Below the pieces are notes generated by a model that worked only from the letters and a program-made list of their open reading frames with translations, was not told where the DNA came from and did not search any database. From positions 1-64,000 of the IMG/VR virus record IMGVR_UViG_3300044647_001247: a DNA stretch of 64,000 bases; one strand, written 5' to 3'. Both the position numbers and the translations under genes were made by a program. This document shows positions 1-7,745 of the stretch, piece after piece. This stretch comes from a virus. Numbering within the stretch: position 1 is the first letter of the stretch; every line of letters starts with the position of its first letter.

Positions 1-245
1 GTAATTTTCTATCAAAAATTAAACACACATAATTGTCTTTTCCAATAAACTTTGGTAAGTTGTGTGTAAATCTATCTTCTACATAAAAGAAATTACAAAC
101 AATCAAACTTATTGTTTGTAATTTTTCAACAGTTAAGTTGCTATTATCAAAATATATTTCTTCCCAATCGTAGTTCTTACCTGTTTTAATTATTTTTACA
201 CCATTTTTTTTTGAGTAAATCAATAAGTTCTTTTTTATTTTTCAT
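1..245 (-). pseudogene. Hypothetical protein, frameshifted at a poly-A run, runs off the window
   Basis: From ATG at 245 the frame opens with MKNKKELIDLLKK and then stops after 19 residues. Removing one A from the A9 run (T9 on the + strand, about 204-212) restores an open frame to the window edge, continuing NGVKIIKTG and later residues such as YDWEEIYF and LPKFIGKDNY. The restored protein is at least about 80 aa. Either the gene is decayed, the base is an assembly error, or slippage on the A9 run makes the product. Function not recognised. Confidence 0.55.
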
Positions 246-262
246 AACTTTCAATTTTTAAG

Positions 263-357
263 TAGTCAGGACAAGTTTCGAGCTTGCACGTTAGCTTTAC
301 ATTTCGTTGACTAACCGCACCTTAAAGCGAGCGTCTTACCAATTCCGCCACCTGACT
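263..357 (-). tRNA. tRNA-like gene, Leu-type class II, anticodon uncertain
   Basis: A 7-bp acceptor stem (AGTCAGG/CCTGACT), a Leu-type D arm (GGAATTGGTAAGAC), a long variable arm and a T arm with loop CTCGAAA are all present, with an A discriminator. CCA is not encoded. The anticodon arm is abnormal: the only good pairing is CGC/GCG around an 8-nt loop (TTTAAGGT), so TAA or AAG are both possible readings. It may be a diverged tRNA-Leu or a tRNA relic. Confidence 0.6.
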
Positions 358-368
358 ATTTGTTAGTG

Positions 369-626
369 TTAATTAACAGGATACAAAATTAATGTCCTTG
401 GTTTTGATTTTATTTCTTTCCATTTATCTTCTGACATACAAGCATCATCTGAAGTCCATCCCATTGAATAAACATTACCTGAATAAGTGTTATCAGGAAT
501 ATAAACAGAATCAGAGTCAACACCAGCAAGTGGACTATATCCGTTACCTTCACTATCTTTTTGTAAAACTACTTCCATTTCATTAGGAAGATTTGTTATT
601 AATTCTTTTAATTCTTTAATAGTCAT
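369..626 (-). CDS. Hypothetical phage protein (85 aa)
   Basis: The ATG at 626 opens an 85-aa acidic soluble protein beginning MTIKELKELITNLP. Its layout, a short helix then 'LPNEMEVVL' and a C-terminal beta-rich stretch ending TLILYPVN, resembles small phage proteins of unknown role. No catalytic motif or membrane segment is visible. It is followed by the tRNA-like gene and preceded by a structured gene-free segment, so it probably belongs to the leftward accessory transcript. Confidence 0.7.
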   Translation of the reverse strand: MTIKELKELITNLPNEMEVVLQKDSEGNGYSPLAGVDSDSVYIPDNTYSGNVYSMGWTSDDACMSEDKWKEIKSKPRTLILYPVN

Positions 627-653
627 AATTTTAAGTAGTTAAGAACAGATTAA

Positions 654-861
654 AAAACAACCAACTGCCTTCTAAGTAGGATATAATTAGCCATTAGGTG
701 TTCTGGAGTAAGGCAAATTCTAAAATCTTCCAGCCTTTTTAGTAATTATCATATACATTAACCTAAACCACTCACATCTTAGAACTGTGAGGTAACAGGA
801 CAGCTTTGCACTGCTTCCTACAAACCTTGTTACTGTCTAGTGTTTATCAGTTGGTTGTTTT
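654..861 (-). ncRNA. Candidate structured RNA element A, closed by a 14-bp perfect stem
   Basis: The arms AAAACAACCAACTG (654-667) and CAGTTGGTTGTTTT (848-861) are perfect complements enclosing about 180 nt with no ORF. Smaller internal hairpins are present, for example ACAG/CTGT-type pairing near 800-838. It lies between two leftward genes. The strand is inferred from its neighbours. The same architecture recurs at 2897-2997 and 13840-14716. Confidence 0.5.
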
Positions 862-868
862 ATAAGTT

Positions 869-1165
869 TTAGAACAATTCTGCTAACAAACCATTCAATC
901 TGTTAAGACCATCTTCCAATCCTTCAATTTGAAGCTGTGCATTTATAACAGCTTGAGAATCAAACGGTCTTGCAGATTTAGCAGCTTGTAACACTTGTTT
1001 ACTAGAGGCCAATGACCGTTTTGTAGCCAATACGTCTGCTTGCAATTGCTGTTGAGCTTCTTCTACCTGAAACTCCACTTGCTGTTCGTCTTTCTCCTTC
1101 TGTGATTGTTGCAACAGGTCTCTGTATTTTAATTGCTGTGCTACTAGTTGTGTTTCCTTTTTCAT
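869..1165 (-). CDS. Coiled-coil protein (98 aa)
   Basis: An ATG at 1165 opens a Gln/Glu/Lys-rich helical protein; almost the whole length is predicted coiled coil by eye (heptad-like Leu, Val and Ala spacing, 'QQSQKEKDEQQVEFQVEEA'). It overlaps the 3' end of the upstream gene (1002-1823) by 164 nt in another frame. Function not recognised. Confidence 0.65.
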   Translation of the reverse strand: MKKETQLVAQQLKYRDLLQQSQKEKDEQQVEFQVEEAQQQLQADVLATKRSLASSKQVLQAAKSARPFDSQAVINAQLQIEGLEDGLNRLNGLLAELF

Positions 1166-1823
1166 TTTGTTTTGTTTTTATATGTGAATTAAACTCTTTA
1201 GGATATTTTTGAAAGAATACGTCAAACTTTTTATCACTAATAACAACATCCCAGAAATAATGTTTTTCTGGTGTTGATCCCCAACTAAATCCACCATCAG
1301 AGAGACAAGCATCTCTTTCAGCTACAAACACAGATATATCACGCTCACCTGTTTGTTCAAACTGTCTTTGAAGCATCATTTCTACTATTTCAGGAGGAAA
1401 ATCAGCTATTTCTCCTTGATATGAAAGAGAAGGTTTAGCACCATATTTTTCATAATAAACTTTATATATACCATGATTTATATCGTACCAAAACTCACCC
1501 TTCTCTGGTGTGTTAGTCCATAGAAATCCTAGAATATAGCGTTTTGGCCATTCTTGTTCCACTCTTCTATCAAGAGCTAACATAATGATTTCTTCAGGCA
1601 TATCTTTTGGATAATTCACCTTTGGATATTTATCATAGAAAACATCAAACTCTTTTTTATGAATAACAACAGCCCAGAAATCATGTTCTTCAGGTGTATC
1701 AGACCATCTAAAACCAGCAGTTTTACATCCTTGAAATACGCTCCAATCTTTCTTACCATATTTCTGTTGCTGTCTATACATCATAAGATGTCTTATTTCT
1801 ATTGGAAATTCATCTACAGTCAT
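1002..1823 (-). CDS. Protein with three FW-type repeats (273 aa)
   Basis: Residues 1-215 hold three copies of a repeat of about 65-75 aa. Its recurring elements are 'FP.EI..MML.RQ', a Gly-Phe-x-Trp-x-x-Thr-Pro-E segment, 'FW' and a closing 'F..KYPK'. Such repeats occur in uncharacterised phage proteins and may mediate protein or nucleic-acid binding. The last 55 residues are low-complexity Ser/Thr/Arg and overlap the next gene out of frame. The functional part may therefore end near residue 215, with the tail being a by-product of an overlapping start. Confidence 0.7.
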   Translation of the reverse strand: MTVDEFPIEIRHLMMYRQQQKYGKKDWSVFQGCKTAGFRWSDTPEEHDFWAVVIHKKEFDVFYDKYPKVNYPKDMPEEIIMLALDRRVEQEWPKRYILGFLWTNTPEKGEFWYDINHGIYKVYYEKYGAKPSLSYQGEIADFPPEIVEMMLQRQFEQTGERDISVFVAERDACLSDGGFSWGSTPEKHYFWDVVISDKKFDVFFQKYPKEFNSHIKTKQNEKGNTTSSTAIKIQRPVATITEGERRTASGVSGRRSSTAIASRRIGYKTVIGL

Positions 1824-1834
1824 AATGTGTGTTT

Positions 1835-2047
1835 TTAAAAGTTAGGTACAGTAATTTTACTACTTACTTTTTCTATATCTTCAATAAATAATCCTGCAGA
1901 GGAAGAATCTCCCACACCCCCAGGTAAAAAATAACTACATTTAGGTTCTTGTTTATCATAAGAATAAAAACAAGGAGTAGGAGTTTTATAACCATAAATT
2001 AAAACCCAATACCAACCATTTTCTTTAGGTAAGTCTTCTAATTTCAT
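1835..2047 (-). CDS. Hypothetical protein (70 aa)
   Basis: The start at 2047 gives MKLEDLPKENGWYWVLIYG, a common phage-like opening. An upstream ATG at 2119 would overlap the neighbouring membrane protein and adds a Lys/Leu-rich stretch without conserved character, so 2047 is preferred. The protein is small and soluble, with 'NGWYWV' and a Cys-containing middle. Function not recognised. Confidence 0.6.
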   Translation of the reverse strand: MKLEDLPKENGWYWVLIYGYKTPTPCFYSYDKQEPKCSYFLPGGVGDSSSAGLFIEDIEKVSSKITVPNF

Positions 2048-2051
2048 AATT

Positions 2052-2294
2052 TTATCTCTTTTTAATGTTAAAGAATTTATTAGTAGTAAATGGTTTTTTA
2101 TTTTGACTATATAACTCAATAGATGTAAACATATACATCATTATAAAAGTAAATGTATTAAGTATAGGAAATATAACTAAAAATACATCTTTTTCATTTG
2201 GATTAATATTTGTCCATAATTTATTATATGTCCATCTAATTACAACATAAGACAACAAACAAGAAACAATGTAAATAATAATAAAATAAATCAT
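2052..2294 (-). CDS. Small membrane protein (80 aa)
   Basis: Two hydrophobic segments (about residues 2-20 and 36-58) are joined by a short loop containing 'NPNEKD', with a Lys-rich C-terminus. It sits in a tight leftward run with another small membrane protein at 2310-2501. It may act in the inner membrane during infection; the specific role is unknown. Confidence 0.6.
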   Translation of the reverse strand: MIYFIIIYIVSCLLSYVVIRWTYNKLWTNINPNEKDVFLVIFPILNTFTFIMMYMFTSIELYSQNKKPFTTNKFFNIKKR

Positions 2295-2309
2295 AATATG
2301 TGTTTTTAT

Positions 2310-2501
2310 TTAATAAGTAATTCTTACATGAGCAAATAGCCATATTATTCCCAAAATACAATAAAATATTACAGATAAAAAACAACATATACCAGTTAAC
2401 AGTCCAATTGGTCCCATTTCACCCTCTTCAATTACACTACTTAATATTCCAAGAAGAAGAGTGACTATTAGAGGTATTAAATATAAATGTATTGTTATCA
2501 T
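2310..2501 (-). CDS. Small membrane protein (63 aa)
   Basis: Two hydrophobic helices (about residues 5-24 and 34-56) flank a short 'EEGEMGP' loop. The start overlaps the stop of the upstream gene by 4 nt (ATGA-type), suggesting translational coupling. Function not recognised. Confidence 0.6.
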   Translation of the reverse strand: MITIHLYLIPLIVTLLLGILSSVIEEGEMGPIGLLTGICCFLSVIFYCILGIIWLFAHVRITY

Positions 2502-2875
2502 GGCTTTACGTATTTACCTTTAAACTCCACTGTTACACCAATAGTGGCAAAATGCTTTGTAATGGCTATTTCCCTTTCTTCTGATGTAATAACACTATCA
2601 TCATTTATTCTTACAGCTTTAGCTGTAAATGCTGAATTATAACCTGGAGAAGCAAGTAAATCTGGTATATCCCAATCAGCAGCTATACTACCAGGAGTTT
2701 GTTTGTTTAGTAAATCTTTCTTAGAAATACCCATTTGATGGCACCTAAATCCAAGACAGCACATAAAACCCTCAGAGTTTAAAAGAAACGTACCTCCAAT
2801 TCCTGTTTCGTTTTTACTATTGTAAATTCCTCCTGTTCTCCATTTTGCTCTGTTAATAATTAAATAGTCTTTCAT
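2498..2875 (-). CDS. Conserved phage hypothetical protein with MCCLGF motif (125 aa)
   Basis: An ATG at 2875 opens 125 aa containing 'GFMCCLGFRCHQMGI', a pattern I associate with uncharacterised phage proteins. The C-terminal half has 'INDDS...SEEREIAITKHFATIGV'. The Cys pair could bind metal, but this is not shown. The upstream gap holds structured element B. Confidence 0.7.
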   Translation of the reverse strand: MKDYLIINRAKWRTGGIYNSKNETGIGGTFLLNSEGFMCCLGFRCHQMGISKKDLLNKQTPGSIAADWDIPDLLASPGYNSAFTAKAVRINDDSVITSEEREIAITKHFATIGVTVEFKGKYVKP

Positions 2876-2896
2876 TGTAAAAATGTTTTAAAAATA

Positions 2897-2997
2897 CAGC
2901 GGGGGCTTTACCTTTTATCCAACACTAGCATATGAGGTGTTCCTAAAGCAAGGACTTTTTCATACCTAATACGTGATAATAGCATAAAGCCCCGCTG
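2897..2997 (-). ncRNA. Candidate structured RNA element B, closed by a 13-bp stem with one bulge
   Basis: The arms at 2897-2910 (CAGCGGGGGCTTTA) and 2985-2997 (TAAAGCCCCGCTG) pair over 13 bp with a single bulged G. Inside are AACAC/GTGTT and TCCT/AGGA hairpins, giving a branched fold. It is GC-rich against an AT-rich background and lacks an ORF. It lies between two leftward genes; the strand is inferred. Confidence 0.5.
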
Positions 2998-3006
2998 CAT
3001 TATAAA

Positions 3007-3525
3007 TTATTTAATCACTTTGACAAAAGGTAACCCACTACCTGACCATGTTCCAGGTAATACACCATTCCATTTATCAATGGCTTTTTGTTCTAAAATT
3101 TGTGGAGTTATACCTCTAGAGCGTATAATATCTTCTTGAGCTTGTAATTCAGCTAATTCATTCTTTTTTCTTTGTTCAGTAATTTGTTGATCAATTACAG
3201 AAATATTAGTATTAACTTCATTACGAGTGTCAATTTTAGTCTTTACCTTTTCAGAAAAGTCTAAATTAGAACTAAAAGATATAAGTTCCAAACCAGCAAG
3301 TTCAAAAGATTTTTTAACTATTTCTTGAACTCGTTGTTCAAATAGTAAAGAACCACCTTGAGCCATTAAAGTGTCTGTAGTGTATTTTCTGCTTTCTTTT
3401 TTAATAATATCATAAATACGAGGTTCTAATACATTGTCTTCTAATGCTCTCATAAAGCCATCACCGGATCCAAGTCTAGAATTTTGAAAAACAAGATCAA
3501 CAACTTTAGTTTCAATAGCTTTATA
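3007..3525 (-). pseudogene. C-terminal part of a split SPFH/Band-7-like protein
   Basis: Downstream of the in-frame TAA at 3526-3528, the same frame continues without interruption as YKAIETKVVDLVFQNSR, then through an internal ATG at 3453, to a stop at 3007. The text matches a Band-7/prohibitin-type domain: a 'V..VF.N' helix, then 'ALEDNVLEPRIYDIIKKE', then a Lys/Glu/Gln coiled coil ('QRKKNELAELQAQEDIIRSRGI'). Restart at 3453 could make a 148-aa fragment. Either a nonsense change inactivated the gene or the base is wrong. Confidence 0.6.
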
Positions 3526-3813
3526 TTAATATACAGGTTTAGAAGTAAATTCTGTGTTATCAGAAGCTTTAAGTTTTAACAGCTTGTCTGTGCCATCATC
3601 ATTTTGAAAAGCACCTCTTTGTTCCCATGCAGGAACTTGAAACAATTCTGTTCCTGGACTCCAGGTTGGAACTCTACCTTGTTGGCGTGAGTAATCACTC
3701 TTACCAGATTTACCATAATTCTCCATTAAAACACCATACCAATTAGGTGCTACTCTTTCACATGATGTAAAAGCAAAAGCTGCAATAGCTAAAACTAAAA
3801 TTAATTTTTTCAT
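3526..3813 (-). CDS. N-terminal part of a split SPFH/Band-7-like lipoprotein
   Basis: The ATG at 3813 encodes a lipoprotein signal peptide (MKKLILVLAIAAFAFTSC, lipobox-like FTSC). It is followed by 'NWYGVLMENYGKSGKSDY' and 'VPTWSPGTELFQVPAWEQ', the first strands of a Band-7-type domain. It ends after 'EFTSKPVY' at TAA 3526-3528, in the middle of the domain, and the remainder follows in the same frame. Intact relatives in phages are presumably anchored in the host envelope; their role is unproven. Confidence 0.6.
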   Translation of the reverse strand: MKKLILVLAIAAFAFTSCERVAPNWYGVLMENYGKSGKSDYSRQQGRVPTWSPGTELFQVPAWEQRGAFQNDDGTDKLLKLKASDNTEFTSKPVY

Positions 3814-3977
3814 TTATTTTGTTTTTTGTTGTTTTTAAAAATTTTTGTTGATGCATAATATGTCAATCCTATAAAAATAGCCCAAGCTAACCAAGGATTA
3901 ACATGATTAAATGTCCATACTGTAGTAAAGAATCCTACAGCAAAAAATAATACAGTAAAAAAGATTTTGTTTAACAT
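3810..3977 (-). CDS. Small membrane protein (55 aa)
   Basis: An ATG at 3977 opens MLNKIFFTVLFFAVGFF and a second hydrophobic stretch 'AWAIFIGLTYYA', followed by a Lys/Asn-rich tail. Its TGA overlaps the ATG of the lipoprotein gene (ATGA), implying coupled translation, so the pair may act together at the membrane. No function recognised. Confidence 0.55.
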   Translation of the reverse strand: MLNKIFFTVLFFAVGFFTTVWTFNHVNPWLAWAIFIGLTYYASTKIFKNNKKQNK

Positions 3978-3991
3978 AAAAGTGTAATAGA

Positions 3992-4027
3992 TTAAAAGTA
4001 ATGGGAGAATTAATATAATTCTCCCAT
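3992..4027 (-). terminator. Intrinsic terminator after the AAA+ gene
   Basis: ATGGGAGAATT (4001-4011) and AATTCTCCCAT (4017-4027) form a hairpin. On the minus strand it is followed by a T-rich stretch. It lies just after the stop at 4037. Confidence 0.7.
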
Positions 4028-4036
4028 TTTTGTAGT

Positions 4037-5482
4037 TTAATTGGTAGTAAATTCTTGTGTTCCATAGCCTTCTTTAAGACCAGGAAAAGCTCTACCTATT
4101 GATTTATACATGACATTACTAAGTAATGTATCCACTGTATTGTCTTTCACTTGATCTTCACGCATAAATTCTATATGATGCCTCATAGAAGCAATAGAAT
4201 CCAAGAATACATCAGTAGAAATAATTCCACCATGAAGCTTTTCTGCATATTTTCTTGCACGACGACCAATTTCAGCAACTACAGCACCTTGTAAATTTTT
4301 AGGAGCAGCAACTGCAGCTGCAGAAAAATCTACATTTTCAAAACCACGCATACCTTCAACATGTAATTGAAAGATTTTACTAATCATTACATCATCACAG
4401 TAGTCAAAGTGTACCACTTGATCAATACGTCCTGGACGACGCATAGCTGGATTGATCTTTTTATGATTATTAGTAGTGAAAATAAATGTACAGTTTACAT
4501 TTTTAAGTTCATTACCATCTAATTGATTTAAAAGATCATTCATACGGCTATCACGATCACCAGCTGATATTTGATCTACGTCTTCTACAAATACCATACA
4601 AGGTTGGTAATTCTTTAAGTAAGGAATAAGACTGTCAAATAAATCAGCATTATGAAGATAGAAGAAAGTACGGCCGTATAATTGTTTACCTGCTATACCA
4701 ATACGAATAGCTGTTTCTGTTTTTCCTGTGCCAAAATCACCAGTGAATAACAAAGATGTTTTAGTTTTATCAGCTAATGAAGGAATGATAAGATTACCAA
4801 TGATGCGTTCAACCTCATTACTTAAAACAATTTTCTTGTTTTCTTTAGGATTGATTGGATTAGCTAATAAACCACCTCTCACTTCACTAATTGTAACAGC
4901 ACAAGATTTAACAACTGAGTTTTGAATAATGTATTTTTCAACTTCTTCCAAGAAAGAATTGACTTCTTTCTCATACTTAAGTTTAACTTTTACATTAATA
5001 GTTCCATTTGGATAAATATCCAAAATAGCATCTTCCCAACATGGTGCTAATACAGAACCAACATATCCTTGTTGAGTTTGTAATTCACCATCTGCACCAT
5101 AACAAATAGGTATTTGTATATAATCATTTACTGCTGCATCACCACTTGTATCACGACGGCTTACGTGAATCATACCAAAATACTTTTTTATCATGGCATT
5201 CATTGCCACCATAAAATCATTCATGAAAAAATGCTTATAATGACGTTTATAAACACGAGTTGTTTCTTCTTCTTCAAACTGTTTTAACAAATTATAAGAA
5301 GCTTGCAATTTATTCATTGAAGTTGGAATAACCACTTTATGCAAGTTTTCCATTGAAATGGTTTCTGTACCATCTTTTCTGTCAGGAGAGAAATTATTTT
5401 TGTCCATCAAGTAAATTTGTTCGTCTTTAACTTCATCAATCATGAATTTATTTACACGATCTTGTAAGGTTTTGTTACTCAT
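4037..5482 (-). CDS. AAA+ ATPase (481 aa)
   Basis: A Walker A motif GDFGTGKT near residue 250, Walker B 'MVFVEDVD' near 295, sensor-1-like 'FTTNN', and an Arg-finger/second-region signature 'RRPGRID' identify an AAA+ domain of the Cdc48/FtsH-type clade. The N-terminal 220 residues are a separate, unrecognised region that probably binds substrate. Proteins like this act as unfoldases or remodelling factors; the substrate is unknown. It heads a leftward unit with a winged-helix gene and ends at a clear terminator. Confidence 0.85.
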   Translation of the reverse strand: MSNKTLQDRVNKFMIDEVKDEQIYLMDKNNFSPDRKDGTETISMENLHKVVIPTSMNKLQASYNLLKQFEEEETTRVYKRHYKHFFMNDFMVAMNAMIKKYFGMIHVSRRDTSGDAAVNDYIQIPICYGADGELQTQQGYVGSVLAPCWEDAILDIYPNGTINVKVKLKYEKEVNSFLEEVEKYIIQNSVVKSCAVTISEVRGGLLANPINPKENKKIVLSNEVERIIGNLIIPSLADKTKTSLLFTGDFGTGKTETAIRIGIAGKQLYGRTFFYLHNADLFDSLIPYLKNYQPCMVFVEDVDQISAGDRDSRMNDLLNQLDGNELKNVNCTFIFTTNNHKKINPAMRRPGRIDQVVHFDYCDDVMISKIFQLHVEGMRGFENVDFSAAAVAAPKNLQGAVVAEIGRRARKYAEKLHGGIISTDVFLDSIASMRHHIEFMREDQVKDNTVDTLLSNVMYKSIGRAFPGLKEGYGTQEFTTN

Positions 5483-5498
5483 TTTTTGGTAATTTAGA

Positions 5499-5783
5499 TT
5501 ATTTAATTATTATTGTCAACTTTGTTTTACGATTACCTCTGTTAATTCTAGAAATAATCATTTGTTTTTCCAATGATTTTAAAGATCTTGTTACTGTAAC
5601 AGGTGCAATACTCAATTCAGAAGCAATAGTGTTCACACTAACTACTAACTGATTATTCTCGCTATCTGCAAATGTACATAAGTAAGCATACATTGCTTTA
5701 TCTCGTATACATATGTTTGGATCTCTCATTACAATACATGTACAAAATCCAAAACCACCTTTTTTTAAACGTGGATTAGACAT
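5499..5783 (-). CDS. Winged-helix DNA-binding protein (94 aa)
   Basis: Residues 30-85 give a helix-turn-helix pattern: 'SVNTIASELSIAPVTVTRSLKSLEKQMIISRINRG' followed by a basic beta wing 'NRKTKLTIIIK'. The N-terminal 'RDPNICIRDKAMYAYLCTFAD' resembles the start of replication-initiator-like HTH_36 domains. It is a likely transcription or replication regulator in the AAA+ transcript. Confidence 0.75.
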   Translation of the reverse strand: MSNPRLKKGGFGFCTCIVMRDPNICIRDKAMYAYLCTFADSENNQLVVSVNTIASELSIAPVTVTRSLKSLEKQMIISRINRGNRKTKLTIIIK

Positions 5784-5796
5784 AATACTAGTTTAT

Positions 5797-6417
5797 TTAT
5801 TGTGAATCATCAGATTGATTCACAATATTGTTTAAAAGTTGCGTAATTTCTTTATCAGAACTGTCATCAAAAGGATGATTACTCCATTTATAGAGTAGTT
5901 TAAGATAACTATCTACATTATAGTTTGATTTCTTAACAAGCTCAATGCGTTTAAACATTGTTTCTTTACTCATTTTATCAATCATTTCAATGTCTTCTTC
6001 ATCATTTTCTTCTTTGTCTTCTTCTTTTTGTTTCAATTTTTGAACATGTTCAATCAACTCTAATATTTTAAGTTTAACAACATCTTCATCATTTTTTAAA
6101 TCTTTTTCCACTTTGTAATGAGCAAAAGACTTAATCGCTAATTCTTCATATTGTCTGAAAAAGATTAACATAGAATAGAGTTCTAATTCATTAGTAGCTA
6201 ATTTTACTACTCTTTCTAGATCACCTGTTAAGGTTTTTAGTTCTCTAGGACAAATTCCTTTTTCGTCATCTTCTCCATATAAGTCATATCTTTGAAGAGC
6301 ACTTGAAAAAGCACAAAAAAATATTTTTTCTCTTGCTTTAATTCTAGTATCATCATTAATACCAATAGCATCAGTGAAAGCTGTAATTTCATGATTGAAA
6401 ATAAATTTAGTTTCCAT
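5797..6417 (-). CDS. Acidic helical protein (206 aa)
   Basis: An ATG at 6417 opens a helical protein with a very acidic middle ('QKEEDKEENDEEDIEMIDKM', about residues 130-150) and a C-terminal segment ending 'NNIVNQSDDSQ'. It is the first gene of the run 6417 to 4037 and is preceded by 311 nt without a gene. Function not recognised. Confidence 0.65.
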   Translation of the reverse strand: METKFIFNHEITAFTDAIGINDDTRIKAREKIFFCAFSSALQRYDLYGEDDEKGICPRELKTLTGDLERVVKLATNELELYSMLIFFRQYEELAIKSFAHYKVEKDLKNDEDVVKLKILELIEHVQKLKQKEEDKEENDEEDIEMIDKMSKETMFKRIELVKKSNYNVDSYLKLLYKWSNHPFDDSSDKEITQLLNNIVNQSDDSQ

Positions 6418-6728
6418 TTTTAATTAATTTATTTGATTAGGAAATAAAAAAAAGCTGGCTTAACGTACCAGTTGTGTGTGGGTTTCTTACATCTAAACAG
6501 TTAAACTGGATAGGTTCAGTGTTATATAACTACTTATTTTGTACGTATATATATTTATAAATAAAAGTTTCGTCACCCCAATTACGGCAAGTGTTGCTTA
6601 ACATTTAAGTAAGATGAAATACATCATCAGCTTTTTCCTCCTGCAGCATCTCATTAGTTGATCAGACTTGATACCAAGGTTTGGAACATGAGCAGTGTCC
6701 ACGCTAGTTAATGCTAGCCTCACCGAGT
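6418..6728. other. Gene-free segment with small hairpins
   Basis: No ORF of note. Small inverted repeats include CTGG/CCAG (near 6456-6471), CAGTT/AACTG (6498-6508) and GCTA/TAGC (near 6704-6719). It probably holds the promoter and leader of the leftward gene starting at 6417 and the 3' end of the gene at 6729. No single strong closing stem was found. Confidence 0.4.
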
Positions 6729-7118
6729 TTAACTATTTAGATGTATGTTGTTATTTTGATCAATAACAAGCTTAGCCATTGACTTTTTGTGAATCTGAAT
6801 AGTAAAATCTTTAAAAAAGACAGTTCTGTATTCAACTTTTAATGGTTGACTACTTGATGTAGTTTCATTTTTAGTAGCCATGTTTTTTCTTCTTGTTACC
6901 CATGCTTTAAGTCTACTAGCAGATAGCTCATCTTTTGCTGGTGTTATTGTAACAAGACCATCAGCTTTAAGTCTTTTAATTCTTTGTTTTAACGCTTCTA
7001 CTGTTCTAAGATTATACTTAGACATTAATTCTTTTTGATTTAATTTTTCAGAATTAACATCAATTATAAAACTTTTTAATTCTTGATTAGTAAAACGTCT
7101 GTTTGCAATAGTTTTCAT
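6729..7118 (-). CDS. Helix-turn-helix-containing protein (129 aa)
   Basis: Residues 8-55 ('FTNQELKSFIIDVNSEKLNQKELMSKYNL' then 'VEALKQRIKRLKADGLV') read as a MarR/homeodomain-like DNA-binding region. A basic linker and a short beta-rich tail follow. It lies 10 nt downstream of the methyltransferase-like gene. Likely a regulator; target unknown. Confidence 0.6.
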   Translation of the reverse strand: MKTIANRRFTNQELKSFIIDVNSEKLNQKELMSKYNLRTVEALKQRIKRLKADGLVTITPAKDELSASRLKAWVTRRKNMATKNETTSSSQPLKVEYRTVFFKDFTIQIHKKSMAKLVIDQNNNIHLNS

Positions 7119-7127
7119 AATTAATTT

Positions 7128-7730
7128 TTATGAGTTAGTAAATAAATAAAGAGACATTGGAACTCGAGACCCTTTATTTCTGTATTTCAGAATTTTTTGA
7201 AGGGTGAAATTTGGATGAACAATTTTAGTCATTTTAGTAAGCATTTTAGGAAACACTTTATATCTAAAATTGTCCATGTTTGCACAATTGTACAATTCAG
7301 TAAAAACTTTACTTTTTTGCTCACGACTTGAAGATAGAGTGAATGCAAAAATAGATTTTTTCTTTATAGTAGTTTGTGCAGCGGATATAAGATTGTTTAA
7401 ATTTGATACAGATAGATTACCACAAAGATCTAACCAAACAACATCATATGTATTAGGATTAGCTTGTAGCTTATCAAAAATGTCACCAAATTCATAATTA
7501 ATCTTACAAGGAACATCATTTTTCACTTCTACAAAAAGTGATTGATTTATTTCCATACAATCAATAATAGCATCAGGATATTTTTCAAGCACCATTTTTT
7601 CAAAAATGAAATTATTTGCTGGTAGACTTAAAATACGTATTTTGCGTTTATTCAATGTTGAAATTTGATCGAAGACATACTGTCTAGTTTTATGTTTCTT
7701 TTCAGAATAATGTTGATTAAATCTAGCCAT
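7128..7730 (-). CDS. Methyltransferase-like Rossmann protein (200 aa)
   Basis: The pattern 'IRILSLPANNFIFEKMVLEKYPDAIIDCMEIN' (strand, glycine-poor loop, acidic end of strand 2), 'FGDIFDKL' and 'YDVVWLDLCG' fits a class I SAM-dependent methyltransferase fold. The first motif lacks the usual GxGxG, so binding of SAM is uncertain. It is cotranscribed with the HTH gene 6729-7118. Confidence 0.6.
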   Translation of the reverse strand: MARFNQHYSEKKHKTRQYVFDQISTLNKRKIRILSLPANNFIFEKMVLEKYPDAIIDCMEINQSLFVEVKNDVPCKINYEFGDIFDKLQANPNTYDVVWLDLCGNLSVSNLNNLISAAQTTIKKKSIFAFTLSSSREQKSKVFTELYNCANMDNFRYKVFPKMLTKMTKIVHPNFTLQKILKYRNKGSRVPMSLYLFTNS

Positions 7731-7745
7731 AGGTTTATCAATTTA

